64,000 nt of DNA from Paraburkholderia bryophila. Its GTDB lineage: Bacteria; Pseudomonadota; Gammaproteobacteria; Burkholderiales; Burkholderiaceae. Below the pieces are notes generated by a model. That model made no database searches. It was given only the letters and a program-made list of their open reading frames with translations, and was not told the DNA's origin. The DNA lies in NCBI RefSeq assembly GCF_013409255.1, contig NZ_JACCAS010000002.1, forward strand, positions 3,462,001 through 3,526,000. The letters are read 5' to 3'. The stretch's first letter is position 1. Every line of letters starts with the position of its first letter. The position numbers and the translations under genes are program-made. This document shows positions 17,763-26,479 of this stretch, piece by piece.

Positions 17763-18152
17763 ATGTCGTCACCCGTTCTGCGCGTCGCCCGTCCCACCAA
17801 CCAGCTCAATCAGGTCGCCGATTTCTACACGCGTGGACTAGGCTTCGAGGTGCTGGCGCGCTTCGACGATCACGAAGGTTTCGACGGTATCGTCGTCGGA
17901 CGGCGCGACTGTCCGTGGCACATCGAATTCACGCATCAGCACGGCGTCACCGTCGAACGCGCGCCGACTCACGAACATCTTCTCGTACTCTATCTGCCCG
18001 CCCTCGACGAGTGGACCGCCGCGGTCGAGCGGCTTCAGGCATTCGGCGTCACGCCGTGCGGAGCCGAAAATCCCTACTGGGATCGCGAGGGCAAAACCTT
18101 CGAAGACCCGGACGGCTATCGAATCGTCCTGCAGCATGCCGCGTGGGGCTGA
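17763..18152 (+). CDS. VOC-family (glyoxalase/bleomycin-resistance fold) protein
   Basis: A 129-residue protein with one vicinal-oxygen-chelate domain built from two beta-alpha-beta-beta-beta modules: VARPTNQLNQVADFYTRGLG starts the first and YWDREGKTFEDPDGYRIVLQ closes the second. The final motif EDPDGYR is typical. Such proteins bind a metal ion and act as dioxygenases, isomerases or antibiotic-binding proteins; the substrate cannot be told. ATG with GGAG six bases before it. Confidence 0.87.
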   Translation: MSSPVLRVARPTNQLNQVADFYTRGLGFEVLARFDDHEGFDGIVVGRRDCPWHIEFTHQHGVTVERAPTHEHLLVLYLPALDEWTAAVERLQAFGVTPCGAENPYWDREGKTFEDPDGYRIVLQHAAWG

Positions 18153-18280
18153 GTCCGACAATTCATCACGCATAGCACGCGCAAAGCGATGATTCACACC
18201 GCGCACGCTCGCCTGACGTTGAACGCTTCCTGACAATCGCGGAGAACTGAACGCCGCTTGACAGCTCGCGAGCACGCAAG

Positions 18281-18620
18281 GCAAGCTTCGGCTCCGTTCG
18301 ATCGCCAAAGACGCGTATCTCTACGGCACGCCCATGGTCGCTGTGTACAGCACGATGTATGCGTTTTCCGTGGACAGCGGCAACCCGCAATACAAAGGTC
18401 CGGTCAATCCGGACGAAGCCGGACTGCGCAGCCGCTTCGCGCAGACCGGCATCGTGCCCGGTCAGCGGTTCGACGTGAACGCGCTGTCGGCCGAGCAGAA
18501 GGCCGCGGTTTGTTGCCGGCGCCGGATGGGCCGTTCACGATCACCCTGCGCTATTACTGGCCGAAGCAGGTGCTGCTCGATGGCAAGTGGAAGACGCCAG
18601 TGGTCAAACGCGTGAACTAG
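18281..18620 (+). pseudogene. Remnant of a DUF1254/DUF1214 protein
   Basis: In one frame the DNA encodes KDAYLYGTPMVAVYSTMYAF and then LRSRFAQTGIVPGQRFDVN, and in another frame LPAPDGPFTITLRYYWPKQ followed by DGKWKTPVVKR. The first is the start of a DUF1254 domain, the last two the DUF1214 domain found at the end of the same protein, which is normally 400-480 residues. The middle is missing and there is a frame change near 18510. The 3' end overlaps the convergent oxidase gene by 17 bases. Confidence 0.75.
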
Positions 18621-20514
18621 TGGGTTCGGTGCGCGCGCCGTCGACCCGCGTCATTCCATCGGCGCTCCAGGCTTCCGAGCCCACGCCGTGGTGAACGAAA
18701 AACAGGCCGTCGGGATCGTACTGGCGCTTCACCGCCGCGAGCCGCGCGTGATGCTTTCCCCAGTAAGCCCGCTGCCAGTCGCTTTCGAAGAAGTCGCTCT
18801 CGGACAGGTACGTGCCCGGGTCAGGCACGATGGTGCGCAGGATCTGCGTGGCCTGGGCGATGCTCGTGGCACTGCGCCGCCCGTTGCGCACATCCGGCTC
18901 GTGTCCCGCGATGCCCGGAAACGCCGGCGCGCCCAGGTCCGCGATGATCGCGAGCGCAAAGGCATCGAGTACCGCGGGATGGGTCGCGGTCTGCCGGGTC
19001 GCATTCAACGCATCGGCCGGTGCGCCCGCCAGTCCTTTGTTGAAGTGCAACGTGACGGACCAGCGCCGGCTGGTCTGCACCAGCGTGTCGGCGAGATCGC
19101 CGCGCCGTACGGGCGCCAGCAGCGAGGCCGGCAGCCAGGTCGAGGTGTAGCCGTACAGGTACTGACCGGCGTCGACCAGGTTGTCTGTCCAGAAGACGTT
19201 GCCGGGGTCGGCACCGGGGCGGTCGTCGACCGTTAGCGCGCCGGGGACGTGTTGCGCGAGGAAGGCCGGGTCCCAGAAATGCCGTGCCGAGGCGGTCAGC
19301 ACCTGGGGCGGCGTCGTCGTACAGCCATGATCGCCGTTCGCTACCCAATCGAAAAAAGGCTGCCAGACGCGTGTAGCCGTGTCGCGATCCAGTCCCTGGA
19401 ACACCATCGAGATGCGCAGCGTATTGTCACTGCGGAACGCCACCGTCTCGCCCCAATGCGGGTTGATCAGACTGGCCGCGCTGAATGCAATGAACTCGCC
19501 CACCAGCGCCCGGAATGCCGTTTCCGACGACGCCTTCACCGTCGCGTTCACGACACCCACCTGATCGGGCAGTTCGTGCGTGCGCAGCGTCAACTGCGTC
19601 ACGACGCCGAAGCTTCCACCACCGCCGCCTTTCAACGCCCAGAACAGCTCCGGGTGCGTGCAGGCGTTAACCGTGCGCACCTCGCCGTCGGCCGTCACGA
19701 TTTCAGCCTGCAGCAAACCCGCTGCCGCCGAGCCGAACCGCTTCGAAAAGCTGCCGAAGCCGCCGCTCTGCACCAGCCCGGCGACGCCGACCGTCAGACA
19801 GCCGCCGCCTTGCACATAGCGGCCGCTTTGTGCGCTGACAGCGGCATAGACATGCCCCCACAGCGCGCCCGCGCCGATCGTTACGGCGGTCTCCGGTTTG
19901 ACGCGCCCCGCGCAACCGTCCGGTACGAAAGCGTCGTGCGAGGTGATGCCGCGCATGGCGTGCGTCCAGACCATCAGCGAATCGGCCGCGTTCGACGTGC
20001 CCTGATAGCTGTGGCCGCCGCCTTTGACCACCAGCCGCAAGCGATGCCGGCGCGCGAAGTCGACGGCGCTCGCAATGTCTTGCGCCTCGCCCGCTGCAAC
20101 GACGTACGCACTCGGCGCGGAAGTCCACGCGTCGAGCCATCCGCAGGTCTGCGTTAGCGCCGGGGTATCGCCGATATAGAACGGGTTTTTCAGGCGCTTG
20201 AATTCGTCCGCGCACGCCTCGCTCGCGGGCGCTTCGGCACATACCGCGAGTGGAGAACGAACCACGCTCAAGCGCCCGTTCACGGCCACATTCAGTTGTT
20301 GCCAGGCATCCGTGGAAGGCCACGCTGGATCGCCGGGTCGCACGCGGCGCAGTGTCGGGCCGGCCGCCTCGCTCACCTCCATCGTCTTGTCGGCCTGCGC
20401 ATTGGCCGCCCCCTGCGCGAGCGTTTGCTTTTGCGCTAACGCTCGCCAGCTTGCACCGAACCACGGCGCGGCGAGTGCGCCTTTGAGCAGAGTCCGCCGG
20501 TCGAATGCGCACAT
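18604..20514 (-). CDS. Exported FAD-linked oxidase, berberine-bridge-enzyme type
   Basis: A 636-residue flavoprotein oxidase. An N-terminal signal starts MCAFDRRTLLKGALAAPW; the RR pair suggests Tat export of a folded flavoprotein. The FAD_binding_4 domain carries two likely covalent anchors: His168 in KGGGHSYQG and Cys239 in GGGCLTVG, the bicovalent pattern of berberine bridge enzymes and gluco-oligosaccharide oxidase. The C-terminal BBE domain ends in YDPDGLFFVHHGVG. ATG at 20514 has GGAGA upstream; an in-frame ATG-like start at 20550 is less likely. It probably oxidises a sugar or aromatic alcohol with oxygen, making hydrogen peroxide; the substrate is not known. Confidence 0.88.
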   Translation of the reverse strand: MCAFDRRTLLKGALAAPWFGASWRALAQKQTLAQGAANAQADKTMEVSEAAGPTLRRVRPGDPAWPSTDAWQQLNVAVNGRLSVVRSPLAVCAEAPASEACADEFKRLKNPFYIGDTPALTQTCGWLDAWTSAPSAYVVAAGEAQDIASAVDFARRHRLRLVVKGGGHSYQGTSNAADSLMVWTHAMRGITSHDAFVPDGCAGRVKPETAVTIGAGALWGHVYAAVSAQSGRYVQGGGCLTVGVAGLVQSGGFGSFSKRFGSAAAGLLQAEIVTADGEVRTVNACTHPELFWALKGGGGGSFGVVTQLTLRTHELPDQVGVVNATVKASSETAFRALVGEFIAFSAASLINPHWGETVAFRSDNTLRISMVFQGLDRDTATRVWQPFFDWVANGDHGCTTTPPQVLTASARHFWDPAFLAQHVPGALTVDDRPGADPGNVFWTDNLVDAGQYLYGYTSTWLPASLLAPVRRGDLADTLVQTSRRWSVTLHFNKGLAGAPADALNATRQTATHPAVLDAFALAIIADLGAPAFPGIAGHEPDVRNGRRSATSIAQATQILRTIVPDPGTYLSESDFFESDWQRAYWGKHHARLAAVKRQYDPDGLFFVHHGVGSEAWSADGMTRVDGARTEPTSSRV

Positions 20515-20766
20515 ACGCTTGCCTGTCTCCCAAACGACCGCGCTGCGCAACGCCCGTATGGCGCGGCATCAGGTAAATGCTTTGCGCTGCGGTGTGATCG
20601 AACCGCACGCCCGTTCCGGCCAATAAAACGGTCGGAGGATAGTAGCCGCGAACCCCCGCATCCGCTACTACGAGAACGCGCGTTGCCGCGCCGCCGATGC
20701 GATAAATGACGCTAGACTACCGCCGGATCGACCCACAAAAATCGCATAACTATCCGGAGCGCATCG

Positions 20767-21414
20767 ATGCCTTACGTTCTCTACTATTCGCCCGGCGCGG
20801 CCAGCATGGCGGTGCATTGGATGCTGATCGAACTGGGTGTGGCATTCGAAGCCCACCTCGTCGATATCGATTCCGGCAAGCAGCGCGAACCGGACTATCT
20901 GCGGCTCAATCCCTCGGGTCGGGTGCCGACGCTGGTGGTCGACGGCGTGCCGCGTCACGAATCGGCCGCGTTGCTGATGCTGCTCGCCGAACGGCATCCG
21001 GAGGCCGGCTTCGCGCCCGCGCCCGGTTCCGCCGAGCGCGCCGAGTGGCTCGAAACGATGATCTTTCTCGCCAACACGGTGCTGCCCGCCATGCGCGACT
21101 GGTTTTACGCGGATGTCGACGGCGAAGCGGCCGGCGCCGACGCGGTGCGCGCGCTCGCGGACCGCCGGCTCGCGCAAGCCTGGGACCGGCTCGACGCGCA
21201 ACTCGCCGACAAGCCGGGTTACCTGATCGGCGGCCAGCTCGGCACGGTGGATTTCATGGCGCTCATGCTGATGCGCTGGACCCGCAATCAGCCACGGCCC
21301 GCGACCGGGTGGCCGCATCTCGCCGGCTATATCCACAGGCTGCGCGCGCTACCGTCGTTTATCGAACTGAATGCGCGCGAAGGGCTGACCGAGTGGCTTA
21401 ACCCGAACGATTGA
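20767..21414 (+). CDS. Glutathione S-transferase family protein
   Basis: A 215-residue GST. The thioredoxin-fold N-terminal half starts YVLYYSPGAASMAVHW and includes the glutathione-binding cis-proline segment GRVPTLVVDG and HESAALLMLLAE. The alpha-helical C-terminal half contains a GTVDFMALML N-capping motif. ATG preceded by GGAG. It is divergent from the exported oxidase, with about 250 bases between them. Physiological substrate unknown. Confidence 0.9.
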   Translation: MPYVLYYSPGAASMAVHWMLIELGVAFEAHLVDIDSGKQREPDYLRLNPSGRVPTLVVDGVPRHESAALLMLLAERHPEAGFAPAPGSAERAEWLETMIFLANTVLPAMRDWFYADVDGEAAGADAVRALADRRLAQAWDRLDAQLADKPGYLIGGQLGTVDFMALMLMRWTRNQPRPATGWPHLAGYIHRLRALPSFIELNAREGLTEWLNPND

Positions 21415-21433
21415 CCGGCACGGCCGGCCGCCT

Positions 21434-22312
21434 TCAGCCCTGCCGCTTACCGATCACCACGACGCCGCGCGACAGCCCGCTCACGTTGTCGACCGCGAGC
21501 GCCGCCGCGTACAACTGCGCTACCGGCACCCACACCGCCGGATACTTGTAGCGCGCCACGTCGAGCAGCAAGGCGCTGTCGCTCGCCGCGTCGTACGCAG
21601 CGAGCGGCGACCAGTGTCCGCCACCGGTCTCGCCGATCTCGACGCGCCGGAAATTCAACAGCGCGAAGCGATCGCCACGGCGCGTGGTCTCGCGAATCAG
21701 ATCGCGAAACTGGGCGAGCGTCAGGTCCGCCGCATGGTACGGCTGCACGACGACCGGAAACGCATTTAAGGCCTCTCCGAGCTGGTCGAGCGTCATGCCC
21801 TCGTGCGAGACGCGCGCCGCGTTGGCCACCTGCGGATCGACGCCGCGAAAGAAATCTTCCTGCGAGAAATACGGAAAGTCCGGATAGAGCGTCGAGGCGG
21901 GCCGGCGGATGCCCAACGCATTGAGCGCCATTACCGACGTCGCGACCGAGCAATACGCTTCGTTGCGCTGGGTTTCGAAATACTGCGAGAGCGGCCAGTA
22001 CGACTGGTTGGCCGCGGCGCCGATCAGGCGCTTCTGACCGGCCGGCTGCGCGAGGGCGACGAGGTTGGACGGCACGGGCAGCGGGCCGTCGGCGGACTGC
22101 ACAGTGGCGGGCGGCGCTTGAGTTGAGGGCTGCGCAACGGACTTCTGCGTCGTGGTCTGATTGGCGACCGGACTCGCGGTCTGACTCGGCGCCTGGCTGG
22201 TCGCTACCGGCGCCGGTGCGCAGGCCGCGAGCGCGGCCGTCATCAGCAGCACGGCAATCCACGTGGGCCGACTGGCGCGCCCAACGGTACGCTTCAAGGA
22301 GTATCTGGACAT
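21434..22312 (-). CDS. Phytochelatin-synthase-like lipoprotein
   Basis: A 292-residue protein of the phytochelatin synthase peptidase family, anchored to a membrane by lipid: the signal peptide ends in a lipobox LAAC with Cys31. A Ser/Thr/Gln/Pro-rich linker (about 35-80) precedes the papain-like domain. The catalytic triad is visible as Cys121 (NEAYCSVAT), His233 (GGGHWSPL) and Asp251 (LLLDVARYKYP). In plants the enzyme makes phytochelatins from glutathione; bacterial short forms mostly cleave glutathione to gamma-Glu-Cys. Location outside the cytoplasm suggests turnover of periplasmic glutathione or conjugates. ATG at 22312 has GAAGG four bases before it; an upstream GTG adds four residues. 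Confidence 0.87.
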   Translation of the reverse strand: MSRYSLKRTVGRASRPTWIAVLLMTAALAACAPAPVATSQAPSQTASPVANQTTTQKSVAQPSTQAPPATVQSADGPLPVPSNLVALAQPAGQKRLIGAAANQSYWPLSQYFETQRNEAYCSVATSVMALNALGIRRPASTLYPDFPYFSQEDFFRGVDPQVANAARVSHEGMTLDQLGEALNAFPVVVQPYHAADLTLAQFRDLIRETTRRGDRFALLNFRRVEIGETGGGHWSPLAAYDAASDSALLLDVARYKYPAVWVPVAQLYAAALAVDNVSGLSRGVVVIGKRQG

Positions 22313-22552
22313 GGATCCTTCCACTGCGGATGAACTCGGAACGACTGCGCCGCCGCCGACGCATCTCGACAGGCGCGGTCAGGCTCCGGTTTTGTAACAC
22401 GAAACGAAACTGCGCGTGAATCGCGCAGCGGGCCCGGACCGAGCCTTGGGCGAGCATGAGCGGCACGCTGCGCGGCCGTGTCCGGTTCAACGGCCAAGTA
22501 CGGTAAGATCCGTCGCCATCGAAATCAATCCAACGGAATCAACAGCTTGAGC

Positions 22553-22762
22553 ATGACTATCCCGTCACCTTGCGTCGACGTCTGCAGACTCGACGGCGCG
22601 ACCGGCTTCTGTATCGGATGCCTGCGCACACGCGACGAAATTCGCGAGTGGAAAACCATGACCGACGACCTGCGCGTGCAGGTGATCGCTCAGAAAACCC
22701 ACCGGGAAGTGACGGCGAAAGCGCAGATTCACGGACCTCGCGCGGCGGCGCAAACGTCCTGA
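22553..22762 (+). CDS. DUF1289 cysteine-rich small protein
   Basis: A 69-residue protein with the DUF1289 pattern: SPCVDVCRLD then FCIGCLRTRDEI, giving four conserved cysteines that likely bind a metal ion. It is followed by REWKTMTDD and a basic tail. The family is widespread in proteobacteria and poorly characterised. ATG at 22553 is the family start; the longer frame begins in non-homologous sequence. No good ribosome binding site is seen. Confidence 0.88.
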   Translation: MTIPSPCVDVCRLDGATGFCIGCLRTRDEIREWKTMTDDLRVQVIAQKTHREVTAKAQIHGPRAAAQTS

Positions 22763-22781
22763 ACGTCCTGATCGGCAGCGC

Positions 22782-23951
22782 TCATTCGGGCGGCACCGCG
22801 AACGCGAAACTGTTCTTGCCGCTGCGCTTGACGTGGTACATCGCTTCGTCGGCGGCGGCGACCAGCCGCTGATAATCGTCGACGAGATCGGGAAAGCTCG
22901 CAATGCCGACGCTGGCGCTGACCGAGCCGATGCCCATCTGCGTATCGGTCTCGATCACGCACGCAATCAGCCGCTGGGCAATCTCGCCCAATTCCGCGGC
23001 TTTTGAAAACTCCCGCACCAGCACCGCGAACTCGTCGCCGCCAATCCGCGCGACGACGTCGCCTTTACGCACCGAGACACGAAAGCGTCGCGACACCGCA
23101 ATCAGGAATTCATCGCCGACGCGATGGCCGAGCGAGTCGTTGATCTGCTTGAAACCGTCGAGGTCGACATACAGCACCGCGATCTTGTTTGGCGGTGAAG
23201 CCGCTGGGTCATTTCGCCTTGCAATCTCATGCCAATTTTCCGCGGCGTCTTCGAGCGTGGCGAACAGCTTGCGGCGGTTCGGCAGTCCGGTCATCGGGTC
23301 GTGCAAGGCCGCCTGCTCGAACTCCTGCGATTGCCCGACCAGTTGACGGTTGCGTTTGGCGTACAGACCCAGCGCCGCGAGCAGCAAGCAGAACAGCAAC
23401 GCGGCCAGCGCGATCAGCAGATTCGCGACGTGCGCGATCCGCAGCCGCACGTCGGCGCTATCCACATCGTGTTGAGCGCGCCAGTATGCCGATGCCGTGG
23501 CGAGCCATGCGTCGATGCCGTTCAGCGGCGCGTCGGGCGCGAGCGCCGCGGGCGGCATGCGTGGTGCCGGGACCGGGCTGGCGTTGACGAGCGCCGCGAG
23601 CGAATCGAGGCGCTGCGTCAGCTCGGCGCGCGCGAGCCGGACGCCCTGCGCCGTGCGCCGACTCTCCCCGGGTGCCTGCTGCCACACGCCGACGACAGCA
23701 CGCGCGCCTTCCGCGCGCTGCACCGCGTCGAGCACGAGTCCGGCGTAGTCCTGTTTCAACTGATCGGAGAAGATGGTCCTGATCTGCAGCGCGAGATAGA
23801 GCAGGCCGATCAGCAGGCACAGCAGCGATACGGCGGCCAGCATGGCCGGCGCCGGCCCGAAGCGGGTCGCGAAAGCGCGTGCCGTGCTACCGCGCCACGA
23901 GCGGTGCCGCTCACGGGTGGGAGTAGATGTCTTGTTGACTTGCGTTGCCAT
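22782..23951 (-). CDS. Membrane-bound diguanylate cyclase (GGDEF)
   Basis: Makes the second messenger cyclic di-GMP from two GTP. The 389-residue protein has a transmembrane helix near 37-57, a periplasmic sensor region of about 115 residues with no known domain, a second helix near 174-198, and a C-terminal GGDEF domain. The active site is intact (GGDEF, 304-308) and an RKGD inhibitory I-site lies five residues before it (295-298), so product inhibition is expected. No EAL domain. Its first 41 bases overlap the end of the upstream repeat-rich membrane protein gene on the same strand, which suggests co-expression. Confidence 0.92.
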   Translation of the reverse strand: MATQVNKTSTPTRERHRSWRGSTARAFATRFGPAPAMLAAVSLLCLLIGLLYLALQIRTIFSDQLKQDYAGLVLDAVQRAEGARAVVGVWQQAPGESRRTAQGVRLARAELTQRLDSLAALVNASPVPAPRMPPAALAPDAPLNGIDAWLATASAYWRAQHDVDSADVRLRIAHVANLLIALAALLFCLLLAALGLYAKRNRQLVGQSQEFEQAALHDPMTGLPNRRKLFATLEDAAENWHEIARRNDPAASPPNKIAVLYVDLDGFKQINDSLGHRVGDEFLIAVSRRFRVSVRKGDVVARIGGDEFAVLVREFSKAAELGEIAQRLIACVIETDTQMGIGSVSASVGIASFPDLVDDYQRLVAAADEAMYHVKRSGKNSFAFAVPPE

Positions 23952-24729
23952 GCTGCCGATAGCTCACACGATGGAAGAACTGCCCCATGCGGGCGAACAG
24001 GCTTGGGGGTCGGGTGTTCGCGGCGTGGCGCCCGGAGGGCGAAGCGGCGCGCGTGTCGGCGGACCGTGGGTCTTTGGCGGGCCTGGCGGCGATGAGTTGT
24101 TGGGTCGGCGAATCGGCTGCGGCGGTTGAGCGGCGGCTCGCTGACGATGATGATGATGACGACGGCGATGCGGTTGGCGTGGCGTCCGTGGTGTTCGTGA
24201 TGTTCGTGGCGCGAGCGAGTTCCGGGTCGGGCATGGACGGTCGTGCCACCTGGCCGGACCACGATGCCAGGCGGCCACCCTGCTCGCTCTGTGCTTCGCT
24301 GGACGTTTCGGCCGCTGTGGGTGCAACCCACGTCGGGGTCGGCGCTGCGGCAGTTGCAGGGGCTGCGATTGCCGCATTTTCCGTAGCCGCATTTGCCGTA
24401 GCCGCATTTGCCGTAGCCGCGTTTGCCGTGCCCCTACCCGCCCGCCCCACCGCTCCGCCCGCCCTCACTGCCGCACTAGCACCCAGCGCCTGCCGCGCGC
24501 CCGCAATCGCTTCGGCGTAAGCCTGCTGATCGTGATTGAACCAGACGCCGTACGCGAGCGTCCCCATCACGCCGAGGGCCAGCGCACCGGCCGTGGCGAC
24601 GCCCATCGCCAGCCGGCCAAAACGAGGCGGCGCGACGGCCGGCGCCGGCCAGCCGTGCGCTTCGCGAGTCGGCGCGAGGCCGTCGATTGAAGGAACGGGG
24701 GGATTGGGCAAGTCGGTATCGTGGTACAT
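23911..24729 (-). CDS. Membrane protein with low-complexity, repeat-rich exported part
   Basis: A 272-residue protein of unknown function. A short cytosolic start (MYHDTDLPNPP) is followed by one hydrophobic helix (LAMGVATAGALALGVMG, about residues 39-57). The rest is presumably periplasmic, rich in Ala, Thr, Ser and Asn, and contains a four-copy TANAA-type pentapeptide array and a serine run. A CGGAG site lies ten bases before the ATG at 24729, which excludes the longer frame. It overlaps the diguanylate cyclase gene, so it may be a partner of that sensor. Confidence 0.65.
   Translation of the reverse strand: MYHDTDLPNPPVPSIDGLAPTREAHGWPAPAVAPPRFGRLAMGVATAGALALGVMGTLAYGVWFNHDQQAYAEAIAGARQALGASAAVRAGGAVGRAGRGTANAATANAATANAATENAAIAAPATAAAPTPTWVAPTAAETSSEAQSEQGGRLASWSGQVARPSMPDPELARATNITNTTDATPTASPSSSSSSSASRRSTAAADSPTQQLIAARPAKDPRSADTRAASPSGRHAANTRPPSLFARMGQFFHRVSYRQHGNASQQDIYSHP
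24371..24430. repeat. Four tandem 15-bp repeats inside a coding region
   Basis: Four copies of a 15-bp unit close to GCCGCATTTGCCGTA, the second and third identical. On the coding (minus) strand they give repeated Ala/Asn/Thr pentapeptides. As the unit is a multiple of three, copy number changes would keep the frame. Confidence 0.9.
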
Positions 24730-25157
24730 CGCAATACGCTCCGGAATCCTTATGTCTGACGTGTAAACAGACTGGGGTTTCGCGCGACCTTGCCGAGCCG
24801 ACGCAAGGTCGTTCGAAGAATTTACCCCGCTTAACGGATAGCGACAACACGGCAATGCTGCGCTTTAAACGCCATCGTTGCGAGAGCTATTCGCGCCGGG
24901 CATTCAGGTAAAACCTGCCAGGCTACCCGTTGCCGGACGCGCCGCCGGAAAGCCGCCCAGCGCGCTTGCGCCCGCCGGAACAAGGCCCGGCGTGACGAAC
25001 GGCTCTCGACTGCGTTCGATGGGATTCGTAGACGCAACAACCAGGCCTGCGCCAGACTGGCGCCGTGCCGACCCGTGAAGCTTCGCGGGCACTGCTTGAA
25101 ACGCAGTGGCGAAAGACAGACCCGCGAACGCATGTTGACCCGACCGACACCGCGACA
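24730..25157. other. Intergenic region of about 430 bases
   Basis: Lies between the 5' end of the repeat-rich membrane protein gene and the 3' end of the cupredoxin gene, both on the minus strand. It should hold the promoter of the former. Short frames occur on both strands, but none has a ribosome binding site or a recognisable protein. I see no clear terminator. Confidence 0.4.
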
Positions 25158-25502
25158 TTACTCGACCGTAATCGTCTCCTTCATGGTCGGATGAATGCCG
25201 CAGAAAACCTTGTACACGCCCGGCTTATCGAATTTGAACTGGTACGTGTCGTTCTGATCGAGCGCGGCGGAACGGAACAGGCCCGCGTCGTTCACCACCG
25301 TGTGCGGCTCGCCGTCGAGGTTTTTCCACGTCACCGTTGAACCGGCTTTAACGGTCATTGCCATCGGCGAGAACATGAAATTCTTGATGGTGACAGCGCC
25401 CGGCGTTTGCGCGTACGCAACCGACGAACCGGCCGCCGCCGCAAACAGGCTAGCGCCCAGAAACAGCACACATGACACGCGACGAAGGGTAGGGATTTGC
25501 AT
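25158..25502 (-). CDS. Exported cupredoxin (plastocyanin/amicyanin type)
   Basis: A 114-residue periplasmic blue-copper-like protein. A signal peptide ends near AYA-QTP. The type-1 copper ligands are all present: His67 in GEPHTV, Cys101, His104 and Met107 in FCGIHPTM. Such proteins carry electrons or bind copper. AGGAG lies seven bases before the ATG. It is 32 bases downstream of a Tat-type metallophosphoesterase on the same strand, so the two are probably one operon. Confidence 0.92.
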   Translation of the reverse strand: MQIPTLRRVSCVLFLGASLFAAAAGSSVAYAQTPGAVTIKNFMFSPMAMTVKAGSTVTWKNLDGEPHTVVNDAGLFRSAALDQNDTYQFKFDKPGVYKVFCGIHPTMKETITVE

Positions 25503-25534
25503 AGTGGATCTCCTGAATTCGAAAGTGCGCTGGA

Positions 25535-26479
25535 TCAGACCAGCGTCGTATCGTCGAGCGTTGCTTTGAGCGGATGGTGCGCAATCTTGATGCTGGTCAC
25601 GCCGAGCATTCGGGGCAGTTGATCGCTCGCCACCGTCAGCGGGCCGGGACCGGGGCCGTTGCCTGCGGTCGGCTGCGGATAGGCCGTGGAGCGCGCGGTG
25701 TGGAACGTGATGTTGCCTTCCACCTTCGAGACGATCTGATGAATGTGACCGTTGAGCACCGTCACCGAGCCGAAGCGTTTCAGATAGCTCATGGCCTGGC
25801 CCGCGTCGCCGGTGCCCCAGCCCCACGGCTCGTAGATCGTCCACATCGGCATGTGCGCGAACACCACGATCGGTGTACTCGACGAGCGTCCTTTCAGATC
25901 GTTTTCAAGCCACGCGAGCTGGTCGTCGCCGAGTCCGCCCAGACCGTTCGGCTTGAAATGCATCACGTTGACGAGCGCGACGAAATGCACGCCCTGGTGA
26001 TCGAAGCTGTAATAGCCCTTGTTGTCCGAGGCCTGACCGAAACGGCTGAAGTATTCCGTGCCGGCGCCGTCGGTCACGTCGTGCTCGCCGGGCACCGTGT
26101 GCAACTCGGTGATGTTCAGGCCGGACATGAGTTGCGCGGCGAGATCGAATTCCGCGGGCCGCGACAGGTGGGTGATATCGCCGGTATGGATCGTCAGCGC
26201 CGGTTTCACCGGCATCGCGTTGACGAAGTCGATGGTCTGCTTCAGCGTGCCCGCCACGTCCGGATTGGCCTCCTTGTTAAAGCCGATATGCGAGTCGCTG
26301 ATCTGCAGAAAGAGCGGCACGCCGGACATGGCGCCGGACGTTTTAGCGTCGGCGGCGAGCGCCAGTTCCATGGGCGTGAGAATCCCGCCTGCCAGCACGA
26401 ACACGGTACCCACGCTGCCGAATGCCAGGCATTTGAGCGCGTTGCGACGTGACGCGTCGAACGGATGATGTGACGACAT
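25535..26479 (-). CDS. Exported calcineurin-like metallophosphoesterase
   Basis: A 314-residue phosphoesterase with a twin-arginine-like leader (SRRNALKCLAFG then a hydrophobic stretch), so probably periplasmic. The dimetal site is visible as SDSH (Asp62, His64), HTGD (Asp101), GEHD (132-134) and the final NGHIH. The usual GNHD motif has Glu in place of Asn, which would change one metal ligand. The substrate is unknown. AAGGGG precedes the ATG. It is transcribed ahead of the cupredoxin gene. Confidence 0.88.
   Translation of the reverse strand: MSSHHPFDASRRNALKCLAFGSVGTVFVLAGGILTPMELALAADAKTSGAMSGVPLFLQISDSHIGFNKEANPDVAGTLKQTIDFVNAMPVKPALTIHTGDITHLSRPAEFDLAAQLMSGLNITELHTVPGEHDVTDGAGTEYFSRFGQASDNKGYYSFDHQGVHFVALVNVMHFKPNGLGGLGDDQLAWLENDLKGRSSSTPIVVFAHMPMWTIYEPWGWGTGDAGQAMSYLKRFGSVTVLNGHIHQIVSKVEGNITFHTARSTAYPQPTAGNGPGPGPLTVASDQLPRMLGVTSIKIAHHPLKATLDDTTLV

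Noticed and set aside
24831..25158. Several frames of 60-100 codons in the spacer before the cupredoxin gene
   Set aside because: No ribosome binding site, no family, and overlapping alternatives on both strands.
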